Shown here one piece after another: positions 36,801 through 51,800 of a DNA stretch of 64,000 nt. Made by a program: the position numbers and the translations under genes. Position 1 is the stretch's first letter. Each line of letters opens with the position of its first letter. The stretch comes from Mugil cephalus (lineage: Eukaryota > Chordata > Actinopteri > Mugiliformes > Mugilidae): contig NC_061782.1 in the NCBI RefSeq assembly GCF_022458985.1, positions 6,961,672-7,025,671 of the forward strand. The letters run 5' to 3'. A model generated the notes under the pieces. The model did not search any database, was not told the DNA's origin, and worked only from the letters and a program-made list of their open reading frames with translations.

Positions 36801-39800
36801 AACACTGTGTTACCAGACACCACAGGACACCCTCAGAAGGCCCATGTCCATTTTCTGATGAGTCACAACTGTTCTGGAGACACAAGGGGAGACCTACATG
36901 ACATTAGGAAGGTGGTCATAATGTTATGCCAGATCAACTGTATGAAACCTTAAATGCTGTGTTTAGACTTGTTTTTGCCCTCAACTACCCCAAAGAAATA
37001 GAAATAGTTGCAGCGTATGAAAACAGTAAAGTTAACAGTGTCACCACTACACACCGTGACGTTATTTTTTCTCTCTGCTCTCATTTCTACAGGACGGTGC
37101 ACATGCTAATGAAACAGGACAGAGCACCGCTAAAGCCAAACCCACACGTCTGCGCTCCCTGGACACTTTCCGAGGGTATGTCCGCCATCAACAACCATCC
37201 TGTTTGTCGGCCTATCACCACATGCTACTTGTTCACTTGCTAATTCATTCTGAGTCAGTCGGAGGCATGATGAAGATGTACAGGCCCCGGCCGTAATGAA
37301 TAATTACAGGGGTCACAGTCTGGCCACATGCTCCCCCCAAGCCTTTGTTATCAGGCGGTATAGCTTTGGGCATGAGTTCTGATATTAGCGCGTCTCGGGT
37401 TTGGAACAGTGTGTTTCTGTTGGACAGGAGTGATGCATGTGATTGAATCTGGGCTCCCTGCTAGCCTTAATTGTGGCCTGGGGGTAGACACAAAGCACGC
37501 CTCTCTGGAAACAGGATGCTGGTGTGGCTTTGACCTCCCCCTAGCCAAATAATTGATGTAATAATACCGTCAACATATCAGCACACATCCACACGGCCAT
37601 AGATCTCTTGCCAAACTGGAAAGCGAGAGGAGATCCAGCAGCACACAGACAGCATCCAGCAGACGATTGGCATCTTCTCCATCTGTGGCTTTCTTTTTGG
37701 ACGGAAGGCCAAACCACCACATGCCGAATTCAAACTGTTTTAAAACCGTTTTATTTAGTTTAGGGAGTGATTTCTCACCAGAATCTGCAACGGTTCAAGT
37801 AAAGGATACATTTTTTTTAATTTAATTTCCCTTCATTTACACTTCCTGCCGCAGCCCTTTTCAATCTTAGCTCAGGTACTTGTCGCATATTGACGTCCTG
37901 ATTGGTAATACTGGAAATTCTCATACCTGACAAAGCACTTAATCAAACCGTGACTCAGCGCTCAAGATTAACGCTGCGTGTGCTTCCTCAGCTCCGTGAC
38001 TTATGATCCATACCCCTGATAAGTAACAACTTTCCACAGAGAACAGACGCATCAGTCATCTGCCATAACTGCTGAGACATTTCTGAAGGCAAAAGGCTTT
38101 TCTTTTGAGCTGAAAGGTTTTTCTGATCATTGCTCAGGCTGCAACTGACGTGATATACAGAGAACCGCGGGGGTACGCACGCACGTTAATTTTTCTAAAA
38201 GGATTTGGATTTTAATCTTGCGCCGCACCACTAAAAGCCTTTCGTCGGCTTCCAGACTGTTGAAAATCGCACTGTCAGTAGTTAGCAGCGCCGTACAACA
38301 GACGGAACAACTATTACAGCAAAACCATGGATTGAGAGTCGCATATAACACCAGGTGGCTGACTCATTCTGTGCTTTGTTTTGACTGAGAGCCAAGTTTT
38401 TTCCTCAGTTTCACTTTCAGATCTGCTCTGATGTTTGACAAAGAAAAAAAAAGAAAAGACAAAGATCCTTGGCATTCCTGCTCGGGTTGTAATTTATTAT
38501 GGCTAGAATTGGCGGCCGTGCACTTGATAAAGCCTGCACAGTAGGTAACTTAATACTGTGCAGTAATAGAGTGTAACTATCCATTTGCAGTGGGGTAGAG
38601 TACTAAGCTGATACTCTAATTGGTAATGCACGAACAATGATTCAAATCAAAGAAGTCCATAAATGTCTATCAACGAGTCATAACGAGCTGTCACTTCTGC
38701 AAGAAAGGCAAGTCTCTGTAATCTGTTAGCGATAAATCACAGATACCGATTCCCAGACGTGAATTAAGTCTATTACCGAGGTGACAAATGTTCGATGGAG
38801 AACTTCACGGGGGATATTGAAAACTAAAACTTGATTAGGAACCCAGAAAAAAGTCTGCGGTGCCTCAACCTGGACATTACCTCGTATTAACTTTGATGCA
38901 ACACAAAACAAAGGGTTCTCGGTGTAAATCGTATAATCTAAGCACTTACAGCTTCCCTCGATCATAATTAACGGCCATTATTGTTGTGTGTACGTGTGTG
39001 TGTGTGTGGTTGCAATGAAACTCTCACTCACAACAAGACAGCGGGGTATTTTAATTAAAAAGATGGCCAATAAGCTGTGATACTGCGGTGATTCGCTCAC
39101 AGGGCCTCATCTGGCTGACGATTTAACCTTTGTCTTTGTTACCATGGCAACTAATGGATATGTTCGTCAAAATTTAAATGATGTCTGCGTGTGTGTGTGT
39201 GTGTGTGAGGGAGGGAGAGAACATGGACACGCGCACCAGGGTTTACTCTGCTTTAATAGCCCTTTAGAGATGATAGTGACCGATTAAAATCTTGTATCAG
39301 CAGGTTGGGGCTAAAAGAGCCGTAATGGCTCCGGTGCACCTCTTAATTGAATCTATGCAGGAAAACAAGAGGAGGCAGAGGTAGCAGATACAGTGCACCT
39401 TATCAGACAGGCCCATCCTTGGAGTTTAGCCTAATCTTGTTAAAATACTTAAAGACTCCCTTATGATGTTTTTATGTTATTTTACTGGGTGATACATGAA
39501 GGCATAAACGCATGTATTACAGACGGAGAAAGAAACCGAATCTGAATCTGGCACGTCGCACACCTCCCCTGGATCTCCACCCCTTTTGCATTCCCCTGCA
39601 AGTTTGTGTTGTGTAAGCCCCCCCACCATCCCCCACCCCGACACAAACACCCCTTTCCCTCCCATTTGTGACTCGGTGAAGCACTCTGTCACGTGTGCCG
39701 TGTTTCAGCAGCCTTGGCCTGTGCTAAAGTATAAAGTGTATCATATATTAGGTGCAGAGTCTTTAGTCAGCACTCCTGCTTGAGGAGATCCAGAGGACGA

Positions 39801-42800
39801 GCGTTCATTTCCTGAGTGATTCATAATGCTTAGATTGCATTACCTTGCATTTGGAGTGTGACAGAATAAAAAAAAACAAAAAACTCCTCTGGCGTCTTTA
39901 ATTTTCATTCAGAAGTTAACATTCAGTAATAATCAAAGTATTATAGTGAAAGTGCAATAAATAATGTTCTTGTTGACAGGTGTTCTTTCTTCACTTTTAA
40001 TTGGAGCTGCAGATTAATCACACTCTCCTGCCTGTAATGTCTTTGCAGGTTTGCGCTGACGGTGATGGTGTTTGTGAACTACGGAGGAGGAGGCTACTGG
40101 TTCTTCCAACACGCACCTTGGAACGGTTAAGTCACGCCAAAATAAGAGAAGCTCACCGCACCTTGCACAGAGCCCGCTGTGCAATAACTGCACATGCTCC
40201 GTTTCAGGCTGTTACTCAGCGTCAGGTCTTTTCTGACCTGTTGTCACTAATTATGACAGATGCCGCCTCAAACAGTAAACGCGCGTGCTGCCATTTCTCA
40301 TACAGGCCAAATCAAATGCGTGATCCAGAGATGTTTACTGTTATTAACAACCAGGGAGGAGATGAGGAGGAGGAGAGATAAGTGTTTAAATGACAGCTGG
40401 GGAGGGATGGGAGGGAGCGGGGAATGAGTAACAGTCCCCCGGTGCCACGGCCGGGAGCAAGGTGCCCTTGAGCAAGGCACAGCATGTTCAAAGAGACAGG
40501 TGCTGAGGAGCCTTTTGCTTAAATCATTAACCATTAAAAAACTCTAACAGGTTTTTTTTATGAGATTCATGCCATTGTTTATGGGTGTTCTTAATTTAAA
40601 CTTTGTAATAGCCTCTTTGCCACATGAACGAGGCTGTATTGATTTCAGAGGTGGATTGATTAATCTTCTCTTGGCTACAGGGCCCGCTGCTGTCACGGGA
40701 GTGTAGATATTCATTAATTACACCTTTTTCAGGATGGAAAGTTAATATCAGAAGCAGCGCTTTAAGGACATGATATTGTTCTTAATTCACCCTGTTGCTT
40801 TTGTGGATTGCAAGCAATAGAGAAGGGCAGGAACTGTGAACTCTGTATAATGGCCAGTTATCCACAGGTCTGCTGTTATTAATTCACGCTGTGCTTCTGG
40901 ATGTGTTGCAGGTCTAACTGTGGCAGATCTTGTCATGCCATGGTATGTTTGCTACAAGCAAGTGAATATGCGTGCTTTTAATTTGCACACACGCGGGTGC
41001 TTTTAAGTAACGCGGCAGTGTTGTGTCTTCCAGGTTCGTGTTTATAATCGGGACGTCGGTGGTTTTGGCTTTCCGGTCCATGCAGAGGAAAGAAGTGAGT
41101 CGCCTGCAGCTGCTGCGAAAGTTCTCCTGGAGAACGGCCGTCCTGTTCCTGCTCGGCTTCTGTTTTATCAACTACTCCCCAAGGGACGGACCACGTAGGT
41201 GCAAGAAAAAAAAAAAAAATACGCAGCTCTGTACACGTGTACATGTGTATACCGCCTGTTTGTTCTATGCTGGAGCAATTACAGAACGCAGGATAAGAAA
41301 ATGTCCTCTTATAACATGCAGTACAGCACATTATTAGCACCAGAGGAGAACAGATGGGGCATTTTTTGTGGTGATGAATCTGTTGATGTGCAAAAAATGA
41401 TCGCAAGCCTGCCGTCTGTTGTAGTTGTCACAGCAACAATTAGCTGATTCATTAAGTGGTAATTTTTCATGTAGCAATATCAAATCTGGTGATTCCAGCT
41501 TCGCCAGCAGCTTTTTCCTGTTTTCAACTGAATGTTTTTTGGATTTTGTTCTGACAAAGACGTCAGATCTGTGATAAAAGCCAAAGCTCTGCAGCGAGCT
41601 GGGGGTTAAAGGAGGGTTATAATGCTGAAAATCCCTATTTCACCATCCACCTGGGATGCACAGGGCGCCCTTCACACATTAGCCATCCCTGGTGCTAATG
41701 GACCTTCCAGGGTGGATGTCTGCGTAACTGGGTTAACAGAAATATTGTTGTTGTGTGTGCAGTCTCAAAATCCAGCACCAGGGGACGTTTAACGAGGCAG
41801 ATTGAGCAAAAACAACCGTCGTGGTAATGGACAATTACAAACAGATAGTGTTACACCCTCCAGCTCCATGCAGCTGCTGTGCTGTGTAGACTCTGCAGCC
41901 GGAGCTGATCACAACAGCCCGGCGATTTTTTACCATAAACTGCAGCTTTGCCCTCTGTCTCCAAGGACGTCCTCAGCCGTCCAGTCCCAGGGTTTGATCT
42001 AATAAGAGAATGGAGTCATATCAGCTCAATATGTTAAACCCTTTCAATGTCAGGTGAGCCAGAATAAGGTGTTAACCTTTAACATCAGCTGTGAGTCATT
42101 TCAAATAAATCCTTCCACGGTCAGACGTCCAAATAATAATGCATCAAGACCTTGAAACTCAGTTCATTTATTAGATTTTTGTCATTTCTGTTAAAGATGC
42201 ACATGCTACTCTGGTTGTTTAAGTGAAATAATGGCAGTGGAACAAAAGCGTGACTCTAAATTTAAGTTTTTAATCCCTTAGACGCAGAGATTTTAGACAA
42301 TATATATATTTTTTTATATGTTTTCAAGATTTCTTTCCTTGACAGCGTCTCTCTTTTTGATATATGACGAAACAACACATCAGATGGAGGTGGGTCAGAA
42401 AGTCTGATTCAGACCTCATGCTGCTGAGCTGCCTTCAGAGGATTCTTGAATAAAAGAAAACCATTTTGAAAAGTTTTGAAAAGTAGTTTCCCCTAGTTCC
42501 TCTGGGCTTTTTTTTTAACCCCCCTCCTTCTCTTGACTTCCGACATAAAATATGATTGTGTTCAGTCTCTCAGTGAAAGTGTTTGGAGATTGAAAGTAGA
42601 CAGCGGAGCTTTCACGTAAATATTGAACACACGCAAAAAAAAGAAGACACAATTTGGCCACGAAGCAAAACAAAAGCTGTTTCAGTTTCCTGCAGTCGGC
42701 TTTAAAACCTCACTTAAGCGACAACATAGTGGGGGTCCAGGAACGGTTAATTATCTTTGGGAGGGTGCAACCTGCAGATTTAACTAAAGTGTCACTACTA

Positions 42801-45800
42801 AGAGCTTCCTCTTTTCCCGTGAAAGGACAGATTTCCGCCTCTTATTTGATTTGTCCCGATCAATGATTGGGATCATATTGTTTTTACGGCACTTTGTGCG
42901 GCAAAGAGGTTTTCAATTAACTAATGTGTAGATTACCATCAATCTCTCCAGACGCAGCCAATCCTATCCTTCCCAATTTGTCGAGACCAGGAGATAACTG
43001 GGAATCTTTGATTTGCTTCCCACATTCTTGACATGGCCACATCCTGAGGGCCGACACCATCTCCCAGGGCCCCACGCTGTCCATCACCCTCCTTTCAGGA
43101 AATAGCAGCAGAAACTAGTGGCAGTGGGGTGATTGAGAAGATTCCTTATTGCTTACATCGGCAGAAACAGATTTGTCTCAGTGACTTATATCTGCGTGAA
43201 TTGTTCGTATGTGTGCGCTCCTCGTGTCGGCGAATGTCTGCGTTAAGGTTCATGATTGTGTGTTGCTGACTGTGTTCCAGTGTCCTGGTCTTGGCTGAGG
43301 GTCCCTGGAGTGCTGCAGCGCCTGGGCTTCACCTACTTTGTTCTGTCTCTCCTGCAGACTTTCTGGGGCCAGAAAGAAATCCCTCTGAAAGCAGTGAGCA
43401 GTTCTGTCAAGTTCACTTTGCGTCAACGGCAACATCAGTCCAACATGAAGCAAGACGTTTAAAAAAAAGTTTAGTCGGCCGTTTCCAGGATAATGGCTCC
43501 ATTCGCTTAATGCACTAAGAAGAACAAAACAAAAATGATCAAAGTGTTGCTACTTTCACCTCATGATTGTACAAAGTGAACAAAGCAGAGGAACCACACT
43601 GGTTATTTTTTGCAGAAATATGAGGTCAAACATACACCAAAAATACAAGTTTAATATTAAAAATGTCAATAAGATTCAGTACGTGCTAAATATTTAATGC
43701 TCACAACAATATTTGTGTGCGGTGCAGTATCACTGGTGGAACCCGGTCCAGGATGTCGTCCTTTATTGGCCACAGTGGCTGATCATCATCCTGCTGGAGA
43801 CTTTGTGGCTGTGCATCACTTTCCTCATGCCGGTACCCAACTGCCCCACGTAGGTCCAGACGAGTCGTGAACTGTAGCTGGTTGAGGCTAATCCTCTCTA
43901 TAAATATGCTAAAAGTATGACTTTCATCCATCTCCGGCATGCCGAGATAATCTCCAATTGGGGCTTGTGTGCTGCGGCGGATGTGTTAGTGTGCACCTTG
44001 TGTTATGAACCGCTGTGATTTATGGGTCTGTGGTGGATGCTTCAGAGGGCATAATTAGCCAATCTCGGTCTGTCATGTGCAATAAGAGGAGCCGAGGCAG
44101 AGGATCCATCTTCCTCGCTCTGTGTCTTCTGCTTTTTGTGTGTGTGTGTGTGTTTTTTTCCCGCCATCCCCGTGACCCTGGTATCAGGTTTAGAGCACTG
44201 CAGCTTCAGATAGTAGTTGTGCTTCCACCTGGAGCTCTTCTCCCTTTTCCACAATCTGATTACATTTTTTATTTTTTTTTGTCAATGTGTGGTGAATTAA
44301 TCTCAAGACACGACTATAAATCTGGTCTGTATTTTGTAATTTAATGTACATCCACCTATATTTTCTAGTCTACAATAATTGTGTTTGTGCTTGTCGTCAG
44401 AGGGTATTTAGGAGCTGGTGGAATTGGTGATCACGGTCTTTACCCGAACTGCACTGGAGGTGCTGCAGGATACATTGATAGAAGGATGTTTGGTGATAAC
44501 ATGTACAGGTACCCCACGTGCAAAGTAAGTTAATTCACATTCAGGAATCTCCTATAAAACGATATGGGAGATATTTGGGGGAAAATAACGTTGTTGTTGT
44601 TGTTTTTTTCTCCGCGTTTTTAACAGGAAATGTATCACACCACGCAGCCCTTTGACCCAGAGGGGGTCCTGGGTACAATCAACTCCATTGTCATGGGATT
44701 TCTGGGGATGCAGGTAAGATGGATCACCTGCTCCACCTGCATGACTCAACTAGTAGCACCAAAGTGTTTTAGATTTATAAATCAGAGACTTAGCAGCAGG
44801 GGTGTCAAACATCAGGCCACATACAGCCCCATTGGATCTAAGCAGGGGTGGAACATTAACATGATAGCATAATAATAAATAAATAAATAAATAAGGACAT
44901 TATTTCCCCTATGTTGAGGTGCAAAAAACATCATTATGAAATCCATCCTTATCAAGGGCATCTTACAAACAACCTGAAATATAATATTTTAAGAAAAATA
45001 AGTGCCATTTAAGCAGATCACTGCCACCTACAGTTTAGTTCTGGCTCTCAGTGTTGCATTATGTTGGTAATTCTTACTAAAACAGCGTGACCCAGAGTAA
45101 ACAAATAAGGAATAGCAGTTACTTTTATAGCTAAAGCTAAAAGAGGTTATGGAAAATGAATAAAAGAATGAATGTCTTCTGCGTGCTCTTTGCAGATTCA
45201 TCCTGTGAACCAGACTGGATGGTCTGATGAGCCGGCTTTTGTTTAACAACCCTGTTTTACAGCTTTGATACGGAATAAATGTTCAGAGTAGCACCAATTT
45301 AAAGTAGTAGCCATGTGTAACGTGGGACAGTTTCTTGATATTTATATTCCTTGTTTATATGAAAACTGTCTTTTCTTACTTTTGAGCAAACACAGTTTAA
45401 TTCACTTCCTTTTTATTAGAATCTTTGCAAGTAAGTGAGAAAAGTCCTTTGTGTGATTTGGGTCAGCTGTCCCTTATGTCAACATAATACCAGGTTTTTG
45501 ATTGGTCCAGAGCAGCAACTTCCTCCAGTCAAGGACAACCCCAATTAGTGGAGAACTCCTTGTCAAATACAGAAACCATATGTAGCTGTAACCATTTAAC
45601 ATTTAATGTATATTTGGAAACTATTAGTTAAGCGTCTTTACTTAAAAAAAAATAGGTGACAAATGCTAATATGTTAATAAAAGAACACATTTTAAAGAAT
45701 TAAACTCGAGCTGCCTTTCAGTATTGACAAACTGAGAGTAACTCTCTAAACCCCGGTTTCTGACTGTGGCAACTGTGTCACTTATAACCATTTGGGCTGT

Positions 45801-48800
45801 GGGAAGTTGCCATGCGAAAACGGCCACATTGCTGAATTCCCAGTGGGCGGTTTGCTCTGAGCCCTTCAGTCAGCGGGTCTTAGACGACACGCCAGGTGTC
45901 CGCTGCCCTCCTCTGTGTTCGTCCATGCTAATGTCCTCAGCTGAAACGTATTCATCATCACCAAATTAATCAGAGGGCGCTGATGACTTACACCCCACAT
46001 CTGGCTCGGCGGGATAGGAGAAATGTGACCGCCATGTCAGGGACGCGGCAATCGACAGCCACATCCCAGGCCTATTCGGTTACCCAACAGCAAATACACG
46101 GACATACGGGCTGCCGGTGTTTAGTTGGTATTTCTCATTAAACGTGTGGGCAAATGAGTTGCAATGTCCGTGTGCTTATCTCTGCCTCCTTTTTCCACAG
46201 GCGGGGAAAATCCTCATTTTCTACAAAGGGACAAACATCCGCATACTCTGTCGATTCCTGGTGTGGGCCGTCATCCTGGTATGTTGCACCGTGCGGAGGT
46301 TTGAAAACACAGCTGGGGGAAGCAAATGAGGGCATACGTCGATTGATAATTTAAAACCGAGACAGTGAATCACTTAAAGCATCTTCCTGCTTTTCTGTGA
46401 CTCACGCAGAGCTGAGGTTTTTTACTTCGTCTTACAGGTAAAACTCTGCAACGTGTTTTTTCCAGCCGCTCGGGGATTAGTCATAGCTGCCGAAGCCATT
46501 CATTAAGCAGGACTTAGTAGAGGACATGTGTGCGATCCCGGTGCAATTAAACAACATCCATGTGTGGCTGTGTTTCCGGGCAGCCGTGGCTATCCACAGC
46601 CTCAGGGGGTGGGGAGGGGGGGATACACATTGTCTCTCATTGCCTGTCTCTGCCTCACATGTGGTTTTAGATTAGAAGAGTTTACACTTGTTACTTAGAG
46701 TCTACTGCAAACAATAAAACATCTGACAAACATGATCAATTTAGGGCACCTGTGCACAGCGTCTCACCAAACACAGCAGACGCATGCTATATTTGAAAAG
46801 ATTAAAAAAAAGAATGGATTAAAGTCAATTTAAATGTACAAATTAAAAGCTAAATCTACAAGGACACCTTCTGAAGTTGTTTCTGGGTGGTCGCAAAACA
46901 CAACAACAGCCAAGCTGGCCTCTACTTCATTTAGAGTGGGGACTGCGTCCCCTGGGAAGAACCCAAGTGTTATAGGAGATGGCTTGTTTTGCATTTCCAA
47001 ACCTGTGACAGGAGGCTGCTAGTGACACGCAGAACGGCACATCTTTGCTGAACTGTGGACGGCTTTTGGTTTTTATGTACATTCAGTGAGACAGTGCAGA
47101 GTGCAGCTCGTTTGTAAAGAAAAAAAAAAAAAAATGGGGTTAGCTGGAGCCGGCGTGCTGTTGGAGGCAGACATCCTGAAACTGGCAGTCCTGTGACCTG
47201 GAGCGATGGTGGAGCTGAAGGAACTGGATGCACCACCCAGTCTTTGAAATCAAACTGCACAGGGGAAAAAAAAAAAAACAAGAGTACAGACGCAGCCAGA
47301 GAGAAAACACACAGAGGATAAGACTAGTCTTAAGTTGTGTAGATCCTATGTAAGTCTATGCCTTTTGTGCAGCTTCGGGTATCGGCTTCCTTCATTCTGT
47401 TACGGACAACTATGTGCGGTTTGTTTATATGACCCATGTGTTGAAACCACACTGAAGGTTCTTCGGTTAAGGAAACAATTTAATTCATTAACGTGTTATC
47501 GGTACATCAGGTTGATGATGTCAGGTTTCTCAAGTCAAATAAAATTTATTTTCGTAGCTCAGTATCAGGGTTAGGGTTTGGTGGTATTTAAATCCCCAAA
47601 CACTAACCCTGATACTGAGCTACACACAATATGCAAGATAATAATCCTCCAAAACCTCAGTATGTAAAAAACCCAACCGGTCTACAGTCGTGCCAGCATC
47701 TGTTTGAGGCCTAAATTATCCTGAGTAGTTCTTTGAGCTAAATGCTAACATCAACACGGCACCATGTCCCCAATTGTTAACATGTTTAACAATAATAATG
47801 AACTCAATTCAGAAGATATTAAAAAAAAACACTCATATGTGTGAGGATCTATTGAAATTCTCTTGTGAAAATTTAAAGTCATTGACCTCGATTCTTAAAT
47901 GACAAATCTCCTCCATTACATCTCCTCCTGTTGAATCTTATTGACTATCATTGTGCAGCGAGCGGCTGGAGGGAGGTGAAATAAATTAGATCCATTTGGC
48001 TTCTCCCAGAGGCACAGAGTGATAAAGTAGCACATGATGGAATAAATAAACATTAGGCTTTTATATATGAAAAAAATAAAAAAAATCCCACTCTATCTCA
48101 TGGCTAACAGTAACACAGATGGTGCCGCGCAAGATTATGATGTTGTGGGTGATATATTGAGGATCATACAGTGTTTAGTGATGGATCAATACAGGGACTT
48201 AAAATCATGGTTAATTGAAATACAAAATCACAATAAAATAGATTTTCTCACATTGTAGTGGTTGACAGAGAGAGGAGACCGTTTTTATTGATTTTAGGAA
48301 CAGACACAGACCTCGAACAGACAATGAAGCAGCATATAATCATCCTGCACATATATTTGCTTTGGTTTCTTTCATCTAAGTGATTAAATCTATTTTAGGT
48401 TGAGTTTTCTTTTTTCTTTTTTTTTTTTACCAATGCAGAAAGCAAAATTAGTTTTAGCGATCCGCCTGCTCTCGATATTGACTTTTCTAATACGATTTCG
48501 GCTCAAAGGGGAGTCAGGAAGCAGAGCTGAACTGCCTCTTGTTTCAGACATGTGCTCCTGACATTAGCAGGTCTCCTCACTGGAGGAGGGAACTCATTAC
48601 TGCACGCACCCAACCACAGGATTGGTATTAGGCACAGAGTGGTTTGCAAAGAACCGGAATTTGTTGATACAGTAAAAACGAAAAAAGTAAAAAAAAAAAA
48701 AAAAGACGGTCATGTTTTGTTATGTCGGTGGTGGACTTCCGGGGCGGTCATGCGTCTTCCTCATAATAAACAACATCCCCTGTTAATTAAAGTCCAACGA

Positions 48801-51800
48801 TCAGGCTACAGGAATGAGAGAATTGAAATTGAGCGATTGCCCCACATACCAGCTCCATCCCGCATCCTGCTGCCTGGATAGCCTGGAGACTCAATCCAGC
48901 TCCAGCTAGGCTATTTCCACACCATCGATTCTGTCATCTATACACATGATGGATATCCACCTAACAAGCATGTTTGGATCCTGATCCTTTTCTCTCTGGA
49001 GCACACACTGTTTCTTAATCACATGTAGAGGTGACTAGATGGGGAAATAAAAGCTGCAGTTCCTCTGTGTTGTAAATGAGGCCGTGGTGTGCGTCTGTAT
49101 GTGGTTTGGAGAACACAAGCTCATTGCTTTGGTTCCAGGGTGAACGGTCAAACCGACGTTGTGTCCGACTGCCCTGCTTGTCTTTGCTTTCAGATAATCA
49201 GTTTATCTGCAGGACGCGTTTGATTCCGTGCCCCCACATTTTAGCTGCCCAGTACAGGTTGCTTTATCGCCCTACATCGATTTGAAATCTGTTTCATTTC
49301 CACCCTCAGGGAATCTCTGCAGCCATCCTTACTAAGTGCACGCGAGACGGAGGATTTATACCTGTCAATAAAAACCTTTGGTAAGTGCTTCCTGACCCTC
49401 TAAATCCAGCCACTTTTCCTCACAAAAGAAAGGATGGGTTTCCAACAGGCACAAATCAAGGCTGCTAAAACACGAGTTTACTTACCTCTAACGACAGCAA
49501 CGGCTGTAAATAATCACCCGGGCTGCCGGGAGTGTGAGGTGGAGCGGTTATACATCCTCCCAACATGATCGCTCTTCCTTACAGGCAGCAAAGTAAGGAA
49601 TGCTTTATGCTTCCTAACACCAGCAGAGCCCACAACACATTTGACCTGCTCCGTGTGATGGAAAAGGTTCAAGCCAAGGGAAAAAGTAACTGTATAACCA
49701 CAGTGGAGTCTAACTGCTCCCAAACTATCACATGCAAAAGAAACAAAAAGCACAACACCTTGATAAATGTAACAGTTTTGCATGATATACGGCGCAATTA
49801 CTGCCTCAGACGTAGATTACTTTGCAGCCTGTGCATTTGTTGCTCTCCCACGTTCCCCTTAAGACGAGGTGAATCATTTTAATGTTGCAGCAGCGAGGAA
49901 TACCATTTCATCTGTGATGTGTAAGCAAATTCCTCAAGATGTTCCACAGGGGGCCCGCCCCCCCCTCCTTCTAACGCCGTGCTCATCCCTCGCTATTACC
50001 TGTCTGCCTTTTATAGGCAGTTCATCATGCACAGGTTATTGAGCTCTTGAGCACAAGTCCCTGCCTGGATGTCTAGAAGTAATTAACTCCCAGCCAAGAG
50101 TCCTTTTTGGCTCCACTTCAACAGAGATAAAAAAAAAAAAAAAAAGCCCATTTGCAAGGAGGCTCGAGTAGGCAGCCATTTTACATTAGATGATATTTCA
50201 TCAAACATTCTTGCACTTAGGAACAGACAGGGACATGACTGGCTGGCACAGCTCCACACAGCACAGGCCAAGGATGCACTGATGATGCTTCGGACCAGTC
50301 CAGTAAACTGTCCCAGAGTTTGTTGATTTGGGTGTTATTTATCTGGAGCAGTGGATTGATTGACTTTGTGTGTGTTTACACTCTTGTTCACGCCCTTCTG
50401 CTAGTTTTTCAGTGATGCCCAAAATGAGTAAAATGTCGCCATTGTTGTAGTTCCTGACGGTTTGTGTCTTCAGGTCATTGTCCTTTGTGATGTGCACGGG
50501 CTGTTTCTCCTTTGTGCTGCTGGGAGCCATGTATCTTGTCATCGATGTCAAGGACTGGTGGGGCGGACAGCCCTTCATATACCCAGGTACTGTTTATTCA
50601 CGAGCTTCAGGGGTTAAAAGAGGTTGAAATAAAAACCTCATGTGCACGATTGGAAAATATCTTCAAATCAGACACACTGAAAAAACACGTTTAATGTTAT
50701 GGCAATGATATTTATATATTAACAATGTAGATTTCAAACCCTTTACCCTTTATTCTCATTTTGCTATAGACCCCTTCATGGCCTACGTCACTGTGTAACT
50801 GGAGGCAAAACACAGGGAAAAAACATTTACATGAAGTTTTATCACATACCAGCCACTGCCAGTCATAGACAACTTTGGTTTGGCTTTGGTGAATAACTAG
50901 AAAGAGTTGGAGTCAGACAATCAACAACGTGCAAACTTCATATCAGATAAGATTAATATGTAATGCATCATCAGTTTCAGCCTGGAAAACGTTATGGGTT
51001 AGAATAAATCGTGACTGAAATTACCTTAAATTAATAATTATTTATTTAGGGGATTCTTGTTATATGTTAATGCTAATGCTAACCGCTAGCTAATGTTAAC
51101 GTTAGTTATATGTATCAGGGTTGTCCACGCAGAAGCTGCATTTACTTCGTTACACTTCACATTGTTTCCACTTGTAATATCTTTGTTTTAGAGGCTTAAA
51201 TTGATTAAAACAGACCAGACTCCGTCCCCTCTGTGTCCTCCTTTGGCCAAATCGTCCATCCAGTGAGTGAGAGTGTAGTCGAGAGGGGTCGGTGAATATG
51301 GTCCCATCAGTCAGAGACAACTTTTTAAAATAACACTCACGGTCTCAGGGACTGAGTGTATCAATGTATTCTCTAAAATATGCGTTTTCCGCGTCCATTC
51401 TGGCTAAAACAGTCTCTTGAAATATGCTAACCGATGTTTACAGGCTATAGTGTTTGAGATCACATATCAAAATACATCACATTGTTTACAAACCGTGAAG
51501 GGGTCTATAAAGAGGAAGTTCATGTGCAACAACAAACAATAATCTGTTGCAACTTCATTTATTGGATTCTAATTCCACAAAGTGTCTTGAAAGTGTGATT
51601 TATGATTGATATGTAATCTCTCTTTGAGTCTAGCTCTTTGTTTACATCCTCCTCCCCTCCCCTCCCCTCCTCTCTCTCTCTCAGGGATGAACTCCATCTT
51701 TGTATATGTTGGCCACTCTCTCCTGGGCTTCTACTTCCCTTTCAGCTGGGAGATGCATTTCCAGGACAGTCACTGGGAGTGGCTCTTTCAAAGCCTGTGG

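Noticed and set aside
47566..47580. GGGTTAGGG, telomere-like
   Set aside because: Only one and a half units, and part of the arm of a fold-back element.
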